Assembly: GCF_958298935.1 (NCBI RefSeq)
Contig: NC_084922.1
Coordinates: 17,362,501-17,426,500 of the forward strand
Direction: 5' to 3'
Source of the DNA: Phragmites australis
Lineage: Eukaryota; Streptophyta; Magnoliopsida; Poales; Poaceae
Length of the DNA: 64,000 nt
Shown here: positions 1 through 11,064 of the stretch, piece by piece
Layout: the number at the start of each line of letters is the position of its first letter
Position numbering within the stretch: the first letter of the stretch is position 1
Notes under the pieces: model-generated
Databases searched by the model: none
What the model saw: only the letters and a program-made list of their open reading frames with translations
Told to the model about the DNA's origin: nothing
Made by a program: the position numbers and the translations under genes

Positions 1-352
1 TGCTCATGGTCACGAGCGGCACTAAAAACCTACCATGATTATAACTTGATGTTGTGGTTAGTCTGGTCAACTGTGATGGTGGAAATCACAGTTGAGGGTC
101 GTCGATCATAGTGGTGGGAACTATGATTGAGGTGTTCAACCTTAGTGGATGAAACTTTAGGTTAGGTGGTCAGTTGTTGGTTAGGTCAAGATGGATGGAA
201 TCTTGAGGTGGTTTATCATTAACTTAATTATTATTGCTTTTCAAATGTTTCTACTTAAATGATGTTTTATGCAAAAGAGCCATTTAACTATATTCTTGTT
301 AAAGCATTCATATGCATACTATTTCCTTCATAACTTGCTGAGTATGACAAGT
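1..352 (+). mobile_element. Tekay/Del-like LTR remnant, left part
   Basis: No credible protein is encoded. The text ends in a 'CTTGCTGAGTA' segment and resumes after the inserted solo LTR at 4405 with a 'CCGCTGCAG...GAAGGTCACTTTTGTAAGACG' style tail, a layout I associate with long Tekay/Del LTRs of grasses. The family call is recollection of LTR texture, not an alignment. It serves as the target of the 353-4399 insertion. Confidence 0.45.
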
Positions 353-3300
353 TGTCACACCCAGTTTTAACAGCCAAAACCAGATACGGCTTATGTGTGC
401 CCAGGATGTTCAACACACATAAGGACGTCACAGGTGAAGTAACAAAAACAATACTTCTATTAAATAAACGTTAAACTCTTACAGCAATTGACATATATTG
501 TCTTCTATGAAAATATCTGCAGCGGAACAGAAGCACTGGTGCCCAACAACACCGCAGGCAACTGACCGGGAGACACGCGCCTAGAACGTTACAACCTCGT
601 CTTGATAGTCTTCAACATCTTCACTCACTGAGCAGCAGCATACATATCGCATGGTATAGGGAAAATAGCAAGTGTGAGTACATAGAGTACTCAGCAAGTG
701 GGGGAAAGTAATAATATGCAGGCTTATATCAAGAATAGGCTAACAAATGGTATTTTTGCGTAAATGCGAGTAATGAAAACATATTTGGACTCAAAAGCAT
801 TAAGCAATTATTAAGTGAATGTAACCCATACAGTCCAACCGCAGCATACAAGGCTCCCCACCTTGCATACCATAACCGTCTAGTACTCCCTGTACCAGAA
901 CCATAATCACAACTATCTAGTACTCCCTGTATCAGAACCATAACCACAACTATCTAGTACTCCCTGTACCAGAACCATAACCACAACCAACTCGTAACCA
1001 CAACCCACTAATCATGTGAGGATCCAAGTCTCTCATATCCGTGAGCACGGCTGTTATAATAGTTTTACACTCTGCAGAGGTTGTCCAGCTTTCCCCACGA
1101 GTCAGTGAATTCCATGTTACCGTGTTTGCGAAACACTTAACACACGTCAGTGGTGTGCCGCCAAGAATCACTGCATGACATTTGCCACTAACCAGAGACT
1201 AATCCAGTATGTGTCTGCCCACTAGGTTTCACCGCCAGGCTTTACGCAAGCAAAGCTCCTACCCAGAAGCCCCCTTTTGTGCTGACCCAACACACACTGG
1301 ACAGACTCTAATCAGTATGTCACGCCTTACCCATATCAGCCTCGTGGTTGGTACGTTACTTCTTGGGTTGTCGCTCCACGAACCGATCCTTACTTAGGTT
1401 ACTTGAGCAAACACTAAACCAACATCATAACCATGACAACCATCACCAACATCCCTATGCTCAAGACCTAAGGTTCCATGTTGCTAAAACATTATCATAT
1501 TAACCATCATTACTGCCTATGTTCTTTAGTCAAAATTATGACACTTCCCAATATCCCGAAAGCAAGGCTAAGCAATCTACCCATAAAAGACTCCTAACCA
1601 TAAACCATCTAGGTTCCAAGGGATGATGAGGGAATATCTAGGGAAAACCTTAACATAGGTGACTACCCATCATATTGACAGACATTGCATGCAGTTTTGT
1701 AAAATAAAATATTTAAAAATATAGGTTCAATATGATCAAGGACACTTGCCTTTTTCCCAATGCTGCTCAGTGTTGTCGAAATCTTGGACTTGAAGTCCCT
1801 CGAACTACTCCGGAACGTTATCGACTAATCGCGAGAACTACCGACAAACAACATAAAGGAAAACACTAAGAACAACATACCAAACATCAGCAAAACACTT
1901 TAAAAACACTATGGTTGGATAGGGATGATTTTAGAAACATTTAGACGCAGGAATCGCCTAAATCGGAGTTAAGATGAAAAGAGAACAGCTTTTGAGAGAT
2001 GGATTAGCCTGAAAAGGAAATGCTAATTTTCCAGAACTATCTTCCTCTAGGAAAGGCTTTATTGTACAATCACTGTGTCAGGCTTGACAACACCATTATG
2101 CAAGATTCAAGAAGTGTAGGGCAGACTAGACTTTATTGACTATGCTACGGAGAATGATGTGGCGCTGACTTGGCATGCTATGCAAGTAATATCTTGGATT
2201 AAAAAAGGGATACGCTGAGATCTAGTATCAACCACCTATGATGGATCAAAAAGGCTAAAGGTTGAGCTTCTAAGTTAAGGATACTACTGGTGACTCTATG
2301 TAGCGGTGGTAGTTCGGGTTTCGTCGGAGATGGCGATCAGGCATGTGCCCACAAACATCGATGTCGGCTTCAGTGGTGTTTCAGTGAAACAAGGGAAGCA
2401 TGGCGTAAAACGTGGGAAGACTAACTCAGCGGTATGGTTGGTTTTGGAAGGGGTCATCTGAGGTAGCGGCAAAACAGCGATGACTGATGTTAGGTTTGGT
2501 GGTGACCGCGAACAGATGTAGGAACGAAGACGCTCGCGTTCCTAGAGATTGGCTATGAAATTTGAGGAACCGTTTGAACAAGGATGTTCATATAACCCGG
2601 GAACACGATGCTATGGCATGGGATTCGGTAGATCATCTACTGAGAGGAAGAATGATCAGCATAGATGAAACGGGTGATGGCTGCGACATGCTGTGGTTGG
2701 CAATGGCGTCTTGGTCGTGTCGCTGCACAAACGGGGATGGGCTCTAAGGGTAACATAGAAGACTCCATGGGACACGGCGTGACGCAGTTGGTGCATCCAT
2801 ACAGCTTTCGGATTGACGGGGAACACGAATGCAAATCCGGTGCGCGTGCAGAACACGTGCAAAAACCAGACAGCGGGTATGTCGACCTTGATTTCAATAG
2901 TTTGGCTAATCTACTAGCCAAACCAGTTGGTGAGGGCGTGGGGAACATCATGGGACATGCACCGGTGAAAGGGCTTGGTGATTTGACCTCTGATCGGTCG
3001 GGAACATCGATGCCAATCGGCTACAGCGCGGCTGTCTTGCGGCTGTCCGCGACGGCGACGACCGTGGCGGCATAGATCGGGCTTTGATTGGGGCTAGGGC
3101 TTGGCTAGGGACTTAGTATGATGCTAAAACAGTAGTAAGGGAGGAGAAGAAGGGGTCCTCACCTTGCTTTGATGGTGGAAGAAGGAGGATTCACGGAGAA
3201 GACGACGTAGCGCATCACCGGTGGCGGCGGCGGCGGCTCCGGCGACGCACGGGCAGGGTAGCAGCGACTTCTAGGGCTTAGGGGTGTGGAATAGAGGTAG

Positions 3301-4399
3301 GAGAGGGCGTGCAACTCATATATATAGGGCTAGGGACGGCTGGTTGAGGTAGAGTCCAAACCAAACACGAGTTGGATTCGAGTTCGAGTCGGTTACGGTT
3401 TCCTTTTTCGCAGCTCTGTATTCCGAGGATGATATCTCCATCGTCCGGACTCCAAATTGGATATTTCTTGATTCTAAATTGTAGTACTCGAAAAGATCTG
3501 CAACTTTGGTAGTCATTGAAACTTCTGAAAACGTCATCTTGATTTCCAAAAATGTGCCACAAAATAAACTATTTGAACTCGAACTTCTCTGTGCAGCACT
3601 GATTTCGGGGGCCATAACTCCCAGCTCCATTATCCAAAAGAGACTTCCATAGATTCAAATCGAAGCTCTCGACGAGACCTACAATTTTGGTATTGTCAAG
3701 ATTTGCATTTGAGGCCGTTTTGAACTCCGAAACATCATGAGAAGATGAGGCTGTCCAGGACTCCGCGAAAATTTACAGATTTCGTGGATCCTTTGTTGGG
3801 CCATCTAGAAGACTTGGCTAAGGGTTTGGACTTGAGCAAGATTGGGCCCAAAGACACTTTAGACATATCTAGGGTTTAGAAAAGAAACTTTTGCAAAGAA
3901 GTTTGAATTTGAATTGAGCTTGGAGTGATTTTAAGAGAAACGAAAAATGATATTGAACAAGAATAGGAGTAGATAAGAAAGTTGAATTTGGATTTAAGTA
4001 GAATTTGAGAAAGATGAGACATTGGCTTTAAACAAAAATTTAGATAAGATTTGAATTGAACTAGAGAAGGATTAGGTATAATCAAGGATTGAATAGATGA
4101 TGAATTCAAGGACTTTGAATTCCAACCATTAAGATCCTTAACTTATTCACTACTGAGTTTTGTAAAAAGCTTTTCAAAATCTTTTTCACTCAAAACACCA
4201 AATAGAAAGAAAAGGAAAAAGAACTCTAATGCATTTACCTGGCTCCTAACAAAACTCAGCATGCAATGCACACAAAATAATAACCTATATTGATTGATTG
4301 ATTAAGAAAATAGGTTTCAAACCTATACTACTACTGAAGCTATTCAATACTCTTGGAAAATTTTAGAAATTTGAGAAATCTGAAAATCAGGGTGTTACA
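353..4399 (-). mobile_element. Solo LTR, Tekay/Del-like, 4.05 kb
   Basis: Seen: the segment starts TGTCACACCC and ends GGGTGTTACA, so both ends are TG...CA, and it is flanked by the 5-bp direct repeat CAAGT (348-352 and 4400-4404). No internal coding region, primer site or second LTR is present, so it is a solo LTR. Read on the minus strand it starts TGTAACACCCTGATTTTCAG, the usual start of Tekay/Del chromovirus LTRs. A minus-strand TATA-like tract lies at 3315-3327 (CATATATATAGGG on plus), followed on the minus strand by a GC-rich leader. Short ORFs inside, including about 136 codons at 2665-3075, show no domain and are treated as chance. Confidence 0.8.
3315..3329 (-). promoter_or_regulatory. 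Putative LTR TATA box
   Basis: Minus-strand CCCTATATATATGAG sits inside the solo LTR. It is followed downstream on that strand by a CT-rich then GCC-rich leader, as in plant LTR promoters. Inferred from sequence only. Confidence 0.4.
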
Positions 4400-4404
4400 C
4401 AAGT

Positions 4405-4676
4405 GCTCACTCTTGGTATCACCAAACACTCAATTGGAGAAGGTATCAAAGAGTACGCTGAAGGTGGATCGTTCTAAGATGCTTTCTACGTCAATAATGC
4501 CTGAGGAAGAGTCATAAAGGATTAGAGTCTTCATAGTTTGTTTAGTTCCGCTGCAGTTTATTTGGTTCTTCGACCCTTGAAGGTCACTTTTGTAAGACGA
4601 TTAATTTGATTAAGTATGGATATTGTAATAATTATGATCATTCACTATATATTGGGATTGATTCCTAAGCTCAGCA
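4405..4676 (+). mobile_element. Tekay/Del-like LTR remnant, right part
   Basis: Continues the 1-352 remnant after the CAAGT duplication. It has an AT-rich 3' portion with a 'TTCGACCCTTGAAGGTCAC' type motif that I associate with this LTR class. The right edge is approximate; it fades into a different LTR fragment near 4677. Confidence 0.4.
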
Positions 4677-4840
4677 CATAGATGAGATTAGTTTGTTTCT
4701 TGAATCGGTCTCGACAAGAACCCCCTTGTAAACAGTCCCGAAGATCAATACAAGACCAACAGATGTAGGGCTATTATTCTAAGGGAGGTATGAACCTATA
4801 TAAAACTTCATGTGTGCGGTGTGATTCATCTATAGGGAGT
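4677..4840 (+). mobile_element. 3' LTR fragment of a Tat-type family
   Basis: 'GATGTAGGGCTATTATTCTAAG' through 'TATAGGGAGT' matches the end part of the LTR copies at 53400-53500 ('GATGTAGGGCATTATCCTAAG...CTACAGGAAGT'). It is cut at 4840 by a CACTA end, with AGT as the likely 3-bp target site. The left edge is approximate. Confidence 0.55.
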
Positions 4841-5525
4841 CACTACCATAGAATCAGTGAAAGCAGACGGTATGTCACAGACGGTTTTCTAGGACCTGTC
4901 TCTTACAAAATACCATCAAATGTTTGCTAAGATAGATGTGTCTGTAACAAGACTGTCGTCTAGGTGTGCTTGAACTCACATACGGTTTTTACAAATCTGT
5001 CTATTTCTATCATATAGACACAGATGACATTTACAAAAACTCATTTGTGATATTGTCAAAGATGGTTTCTTATAAGATTTTTCTGTGATCGATAATGAAA
5101 ATCCATCTGTATTTAAAGACCCAAGAACTGTTTCAAATTTGATCGCTCGTCCCTCCTGGATCTTTTGGCTTACCACACACACAACCCGCTTGTCTCCCGT
5201 TAATATAAAGCAACGACGAGCGTTCATGTTCCTCGCTTGCCATACCAGTGTTCATATCTTCCACACACACAACTACTACGGATTTTTCCACACCGGAAAA
5301 GCGAGTACCATAGGGTTCCAATCGTAGTTTAGTTAGAGTTTGTTTGGTTTTGCTTCGATCTATGTAACTGAGAGCAATGCTTTGTTTCTGTCGTAGATCT
5401 GTAATTGCTCAGTTCACGGCAATCAGATGGTGGTAGGATGGGGTTGTCCCTATGGATTCTTCCATAGTGTGGATGCTTGGTGTCAACTTTGGCCAGGTGG
5501 ACTTTGTGTTCTTTGCAGCTGTATT
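4841..5525 (+). mobile_element. CACTA (En/Spm) transposon end
   Basis: Starts CACTACCATAGAATC and is followed by repeated subterminal motifs (GACGG, ACGGTTTT, CTGTC; 4870-5070), the typical arrangement of CACTA ends in grasses. No transposase is recognisable in 5085-5525. The matching opposite terminus was not found in the window, so the element is truncated; its right edge (~5525) is set by the start of reverse-transcriptase sequence. Confidence 0.6.
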
Positions 5526-6060
5526 ACTATATTAGTATGCATCTCGAGGACTAAGAGAAAACCTCATTTATCCTTTCAAAGTGCTTTATTATGTCAAAAG
5601 GCCCTTTGGATTGAAGAATAATGGTGCCAAGTACCAACGAGGTAACATGTCAAAGCCTACATCAATGATCGATGATCTCGTCGTCAAGACTAAAAAGAAG
5701 TAAGTTCTTATCTTTGACCTGCAAGTGACCTTCAATAATCTATGCAAGAACCGAGTCATGCTTAACCCAGAGAATGAAATGCATGTTTGGAGTCAACACA
5801 GGAAAATTACTCAGGTACCTGGTGTCATACTGGGGCCTGGAAGTCAACCCCAACAAGATCTAGGCCATCGAAGGAATGCAACCCCCCAGGTTAGTACAAG
5901 AAGTTCAAAAACTAACTAAGTGCATGATAGCTCTAAGTCGTTTTATATCCCGACTCGGAAACCAGGGGCTTTGTTTCTCCAAATTACTGCTCCAACATGA
6001 CAAGTTCTAATAAGGTATTAAAAAATCTAAAGAGGTATCTTTCTTCCTCCTTGTTCTAGT
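5526..6060 (+). pseudogene. Reverse transcriptase fragment (Tat-type pol)
   Basis: The conserved RT block reads PFGLKNNGAKYQR near 5594-5632, followed by IDDLVVKTKK (canonical YxDDIVVK) near 5664-5697, then a degraded thumb region with LNPEN (canonical LNPEKC) near 5762. The protein would copy retrotransposon RNA into DNA in the virus-like particle, but the catalytic YxDD motif has decayed to IDD and several frameshifts and stops break the frame. The N-terminal half of RT, including the LPxxR/D block, is absent because the element is truncated at a junction with CACTA sequence. It is followed directly by RNase H remnants. Confidence 0.75.
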
Positions 6061-6380
6061 CATTCCCAACCCAAATGAATAGATTTTGTTATATATAGTA
6101 GCCGGACCACGTGTCGTAAGAGGAGTGTTAGTGGTGGAAAGAGAAGTGCTCAACATGCTAGAAAAAAGCCAACAACCAGTATATTATGTCAGCGAAGTAC
6201 TCCACGCTTCCAACGAGCACTACCCGCAAGTACAAAAGCTGCTAAACATGGTGTTGATGGCTTCTCACAAACTAAGGCACTATTTTCAAGCACATAAGAT
6301 CATCATGCCATAAATATTCCCACTTGGAGAGATCATACACAACAGACACACCATTGGATGAATCACTAAGTGGGCTGTCA

Positions 6381-6722
6381 GGCTTGGGGAATTTGATGTT
6401 CGCTTTGTCCCTCAGACAACAATCATGTCACAAGTACTCACTGACTTTGTCTCTGAAAGGAAATAACTCAATCAACCCTAGGACAGCCGCAATGATGTGT
6501 GCGTTGAATGGACTCTTTTCTTTGATGGGTCACCTATGCTCCAAGGTTCAGGGGTTGGACTACAATACGCTCCAAGGTTCAGGGCTTGGGGAATTTGATG
6601 TTCGCTTTGTCCCTCGGACAACAATCATGTCACAAGTACTCACTGACTTTGTCTCTGAAAGGAAATAACTCAATCAACCCCAGGACAGCCGCAATGATGT
6701 GTGCGTTGAATGGACTTATCTC
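6381..6722 (+). repeat. 202-bp offset tandem duplication
   Basis: The text starting GGCTTGGGGAATTTGATG at 6381 recurs at 6583 with few differences over about 140 bp. The intervening part includes a doubled 'CTCCAAGGTTCAGGG'. Confidence 0.85.
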
Positions 6723-6725
6723 TCC

Positions 6726-7271
6726 CACAGGAGAAAGACTACAATACGCTTTGCAACTCAACTTTCCGGCCACAAATAACATAGCCGAGTTTGAGGGTCC
6801 GCTCGGTGGTCTTTGAGTAGCTTCAACTCTTGGTATCTGTCACCTTCTTGTGAAAGGGGATTCATAATTAGTGGTGAAGCAAATTAGCAAGGAGTATCAA
6901 ACCTCAGACAAGACCATGCCAAGCTACCTCATGGAGGTGAGGAAGATGGAAAGGAAATTCATTAGACTCGAGGTCAAGTAGATCCCTGGGAAGGATACCA
7001 CAGGAGAAAGACTACAATACACTTTGCAACTCGATTTTTCAGCCACCAATAACATAGCCGAGTATGAGGGTCTGCTCACCGATCTTTGAGTACCTTCTGC
7101 TCTTGGTATCTGTCACCTACTTGTGAAAGGGGATTGATAGTTAGTAGTGAAGCAAATTAGCAAGGAGTATCAAACCTCGGATAAGACCATGACAAGCTAC
7201 CTCACGGATGTGAGGAAGATGGAAAAGAAATTCATTGACTCGAGGTCAAGTAGATCCCTAGGAAGGAAAAT
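6726..7271 (+). repeat. 273-bp tandem duplication in RNase H
   Basis: 'CACAGGAGAAAGACTACAAT' at 6726 recurs at 6999. Similarity continues through 'GAGGTCAAGTAGATCCCT' in both copies. The period is a multiple of three. Confidence 0.9.
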
Positions 7272-7329
7272 TGCCTTGCCGATAGTCTTGCCCACCTAGC
7301 CACCTCATGATCCTTAGGACAAACTAGAA

Positions 7330-8740
7330 TTTTCAAAGCAAAACTCTAGAAGTCGTCCGTGAAATCATCATATGACACAGCTGAAGGAGTGATGGTCTAC
7401 GAGACCTATAACCAACTCGAGGGCTCACCAGGAATCGACACCCCAAAAGGATTCATGGGGGAACTCATGGCTCCGCTCGAGTATGAAGAGTCATGGATAG
7501 ATCCAATCTGCAAGTTCCTTCGAGATTGAGTTGTGCCTAATGATGATGCACTATTCGAGCAAATATCCCATCGATCCAGGATGTACTTCTTGATTGATAG
7601 TGTCATCTATCGACAAGGCACCCATGGAGTACTCATGAAGTACATTTCTCAGATGTAGGGTCAAGATCCTCTCGAAGAAATCCATGAAGGGGTGTGCGGA
7701 GCTCATGCTTCCTTCTGAGCCCTTGTCGAAAAGGCATTTAGACAAGGTTTCTATTGCCATACAACTCTCCATGATGCAAGCAGGATGCTTAAAATGTGTA
7801 CCGGCTGTTAATTCTACAATAGGCGTGTACACCAGCCCGCCCAAGCCTTACAGACGATCCCCTTGTCATTGCCTTTTGTGACTTGGGGGCTGGATATTCT
7901 AGGACCCTTCCCGGTAGTGCTTGGTGGCTTCATGTTCCTATTTGTTGCAATCGATACCTTCACCAAGTTTATTAAAGTTGATGCAGTTGAGAAGATCACC
8001 TCGGTAGAAGCCAAGAAGTTCATCGTGATAAGATTCGGTGTCCCGAGTAGGACCATCACAGACAATGACACTCAGTTCTCAAGCGCGGCCTTCATTGATT
8101 ACTACAAAAGGCTAGGCACTACGGTCTACTTTGCATTGGTGGCTCATCCAAAAAAGCAATGGGCAAGTTGAGCGGGCCAATGGTCTAGTGCTGCAAGGAA
8201 TCATGACCCACGTCTTCAACCGTTGATCCACCTACGCTAAAGCCTAGGTGTCTGAGTTGCCTAATGTAATCTGGGCACTCTAGACAACTTACAGCAGGGC
8301 GACAGGTGAAACACCTTTTTCCCTAGTCTGTGGGGCTAAAGCCATGCTACCCTGTGAACTAAAGATGAAATCTCACTACATCGAACTATATGCTGATAAG
8401 GATGAAATCACAAGAAGATAGGATGACCTCAATGTTCTTGAGGTAAAAAGGACTCAAGTGCTGATTCGACCGGCATGGGACCAACAAGCTCTTCAGCGCT
8501 ACTATGACCAGAACGTCCAAAAGAGATCCTTCCAACCTACAGATTTGGTTCTATGACTCGTACACATCCAAAAAATAAGTAACAAATTTGACATGCACAT
8601 CTCCGAAGTGGGAGGGTCCTTATTAGGTGGTTGAATCCAATCGTCCAGGGTCATATAGATTTATAAGTTCTTAAAGACTCTTGGGATATTGACCAGATTT
8701 TTCAGTTAAACGTGTAAGTACTTAGGATATACTTTGTATT
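7330..8740 (+). pseudogene. Integrase of Tat-type pol, degraded
   Basis: An N-terminal zinc-binding region is seen as GVCGAHA...CTGCQFYNRR (about 7690-7825, in mixed frames). The catalytic core is the open stretch 7863-8171, with the first aspartate in WGLDILGPFP, then FVAIDTFTKFIKV and ITDNDTQFSS (second aspartate) and AHPKKQWAS where HPQANGQxE is expected. The C-terminal EGPY and SNRPGSYRF block lies near 8600-8660. The role would be insertion of the cDNA into the genome. The glutamate region is frameshifted and the tail has stops, so it is inactive. Confidence 0.8.
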
Positions 8741-9330
8741 GTTAGTTGTCATATTACTTGATAAGATTAATGATTCTTTTTTCAAATCTTTTTATATTCA
8801 ACATTGCAATCTAATGCTTTACAACACGATAAGCTGCTATTCAGGCACTAATGCTCACGTGCACGCTCAACGTTATAGATTGTCTATCTAGGAACACTTG
8901 CCCGATAACCAGTCAGGGGCTTCACATGTATTCGGTGCTAATGGCTGCAAATTCATGTCATGCGCACCACAAAACATTTTCTGATGAGAAGGGATGATGA
9001 TCTAAAACAACATTTATAGGGACTATGAATATCATTATCGAGTCCTCAAGTGCCTAAAAGTTATGACACTGATAAGTGGCTATGGAATTCCTGAATTGAT
9101 CGGAAGAAAACATCTCAAAGGCTAAACGTGATAAGCTAAAGAGTGTTTGTTGTGTCCTATATTTGTGAAGACCCATATTCCTACACAGGCATTGCAATAA
9201 AAGTAGATATTTCAATAACAAGATTTTGGGTTCTTTTTACACATATGCTAAAGAGAATTACATCCAAAAGGAGTCCTACATTCTAGCTCAACACCGTGCA
9301 GAAAGAGGAAGAAAGAGAAGATTAGAATGC
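8741..9330. other. Untranslated spacer of Tat-type element
   Basis: AT-rich, no credible coding sequence. 'CAGTCAGGGGCTT' near 8920 is matched by 'GACAGTCGGGGGCTTAA' near 48972 in the second plus-strand Tat copy, so it is a shared non-coding part between pol and the antisense gene. Confidence 0.5.
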
Positions 9331-9331
9331 C

Positions 9332-9846
9332 TTAATAGCATCGAATACCTGTGAACACCCTAATAGAGCCTTCGCCTAAGATTCTTTCCCCTGGAGCAAC
9401 TGAGGAAGTAGTTGGCTGCTCCGTCACCGTTGTCTCCATTGTCGTCACTTGGGGATGAGGATGAAGTGGAAGCCTTGGCCTCCTCCTCCTTCTCCTTAGC
9501 CGTCCATTATCGCTGTCGTCGTCATCGCTTGGGAATGAGGACAAAGTGGTAGCCTTGGCCGCCTCCTTCCTCTTCTCAGTTGTTGCCTCATCTTCCTGTA
9601 TCTATTCCTCCAAGGGATCCCAATTGACGTCCTCTTGGCTTTGGGGAGATTTTTGGCAACTGGGGCCTTGACGTATTGGTTGACCTCAATGGCAGTAGAG
9701 CCAGTCGCCACTTCCTCTTCCACCTCCTCATCCGAAGAGACATTGAAAACCTCCAAAATGGAGTTGAACTCAACTAGGGAGGGCGGGGGTGCTAAAGGGG
9801 GAGACCTCGATGATGAAGGCAGAGGACTTGATGGTGAGAAAACCAT
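9332..9846 (-). pseudogene. Possible antisense-gene remnant of Tat-type element
   Basis: Two short overlapping minus-strand frames (9496-9846 and 9332-9544) encode Ser/Pro/Arg-rich and acidic peptides (for example NVSSDEEVEEEVATGS). They lie between pol and the 3' LTR on the strand opposite to pol, where Tat elements often carry an extra gene. The stretch contains a local duplication of a GATGAGGA...AGTGG(A/T)AGCCTTGGCC unit at about 9455-9475 and 9534-9560. No recognised domain is visible, so the call rests on position and composition only. Confidence 0.3.
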
Positions 9847-10551
9847 AATCCTAACTTTTCATGAGTTAGATGACAACAAAGACTCCATGACTAAATTTGG
9901 AGGCTAAAGTGGTTTTCCTGAGGTAACAAGGCTCACCACCCGAGGGTTATAAAGGCCTTCAAGTCATGAGGCATTTGTGGCTCTTTGTCTTCGAGCATTG
10001 TTTGACCCACGTAGACAAAGAGGCATTTCATGAATCTTCGATTAACACGATAATGGGCTGTGATCTCATACGTCGACATCTCATCACATTCAATACCTGA
10101 AGTATTTTTTGACACACGCTAGATAGTTGGAAAAGTATCCTAGAGTGGATGACACACTACTTCACCATACTTGCACAGTCCCCAAGCGTCATCATGATCT
10201 CTTTCTAGTTAAATAATATCTTCACCATCATGCAAAATCTCTACTGCGACAAAATCAAACCCGGTCAGCGATATGTCTTTTCTCCCTGTACTTTCAAAAT
10301 GATTGGGATGATATTTCTCGGATGAATCAAAATTCCTATTCCGAGAGAATACCATTTCCCTGGCTCACCTAAGTACTTGAAAGTGTTCAGAATCCCAAAT
10401 GGACGACCCTAGGACTCCGAGAACCCAATTAGACATACCGTACTATACGGGGACCCAAGTTCTACTCGAGGATGCAGTCGATCAAAATGTTTATCTTTGC
10501 TAACTAAGCCTTTGATCCGTCAAAGCCTCATTTCACATACTAATAGGGGCT
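9847..10551. other. Spacer upstream of 3' LTR, with polypurine tract
   Basis: No gene is supported. The final bases AATAGGGGCT before 10552 form a short G-rich tract like the plus-strand primer of LTR elements; the right-hand copy has ACGGGGGGCT at the same place (52538-52547). Text of 10380-10551 resembles 52370-52547. Confidence 0.5.
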
Positions 10552-11064
10552 TGACGATGGGTAGTATAAAACTACCGTATCTGGGTACACTAGGGTTTCC
10601 TATTGACGATGAATAAAGCATAGTTACCATATCCGAGTACCCCCTGGTAACCCATAATTCTCGAGACATATCTTTATCTCCGGGAAGAGGATCCTGGGAA
10701 GAAAGTAAACTACCCGCAAGAATCCATGGCACCACGTAACTAGGCGTGTATATCTCCAAAAATAGGAAGGAAGAGTCTAAAGGACATATGACACCCCCAT
10801 ATATATATAGAGCCAAGGGGCCCTACGGAGGGGGAGCGACCACAAGAGACAACCAGTCATTACAAGCAATACAAGCCAACCAAAGCCTAGGAACAAGTCG
10901 CTGACTAGGTTTAGATCCATCTAGGCGAGTCACACCCCCTTATAACCAGCTCAGATCAATACATGACAAACAAGACATAGAGTTATTATCCTTAGAGAGG
11001 ATCAAACCTATCTAAATACCCATGTGTGTTTCCCTTGTGATTCGTGTACTCAAAGTATCCCCCT
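10552..11064 (+). mobile_element. 3' LTR of plus-strand Tat-type element, truncated
   Basis: Begins TGACGATG right after a G-rich tract and aligns by eye with 52548-53000 ('ATATCTTTATCTC', 'CCCATATATATA', 'GGTTTAGATCCAT', 'GTAGAGTTATTAT'). It ends abruptly at CATCCCCCT/11064, where the minus-strand Tat element begins; the other copy continues past that point. TATA-like ATATATATATAG at 10799-10810. Confidence 0.7.

Larger units (their letters stand above)
6080..7320 (+). pseudogene. RNase H region of Tat-type pol, internally duplicated
   Basis: First block 6086-6313 reads QQPVYYVSEVLHASNEHYPQ and LMASHKLRHYFQAHKI, matching the RT-RNase H connection of Tat elements. A second RNase H-like block (NNIAEFE, HLLVKGDS, LVVKQISKEYQ) follows. 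The second block occurs twice, at about 6726-6998 and 6999-7271, offset by 273 bp (91 codons). A 202-bp offset repeat affects 6381-6520 and 6583-6722. Stops break every copy. The function would be removal of RNA from the DNA-RNA hybrid during reverse transcription. The duplications are specific to this copy as far as this window shows. Confidence 0.75.
5526..11064 (+). mobile_element. Decayed Tat-lineage Ty3/gypsy element (plus)
   Basis: Ordered remnants of reverse transcriptase, RNase H, integrase and a 3' LTR are present; 5' LTR, gag and protease are missing. The RNase H and integrase wording is that of the Tat lineage of grasses (RIRE2/Grande-type relatives). Stops and frameshifts are frequent. 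The 3' LTR is cut at 11064 by the start of the next element. Lineage is by recognition of conserved peptides, not a search. Confidence 0.75.

Noticed and set aside
729..1397. Small frames at 729-947, 950-1171 and 1209-1397
   Set aside because: Short, partly arising from a local CTAGTACTCCCTGTA repeat, and inside the solo LTR.
2665..3075. 136-codon plus-strand frame in the solo LTR
   Set aside because: No domain, overlaps a minus-strand frame of similar length, and lies in non-coding LTR sequence.
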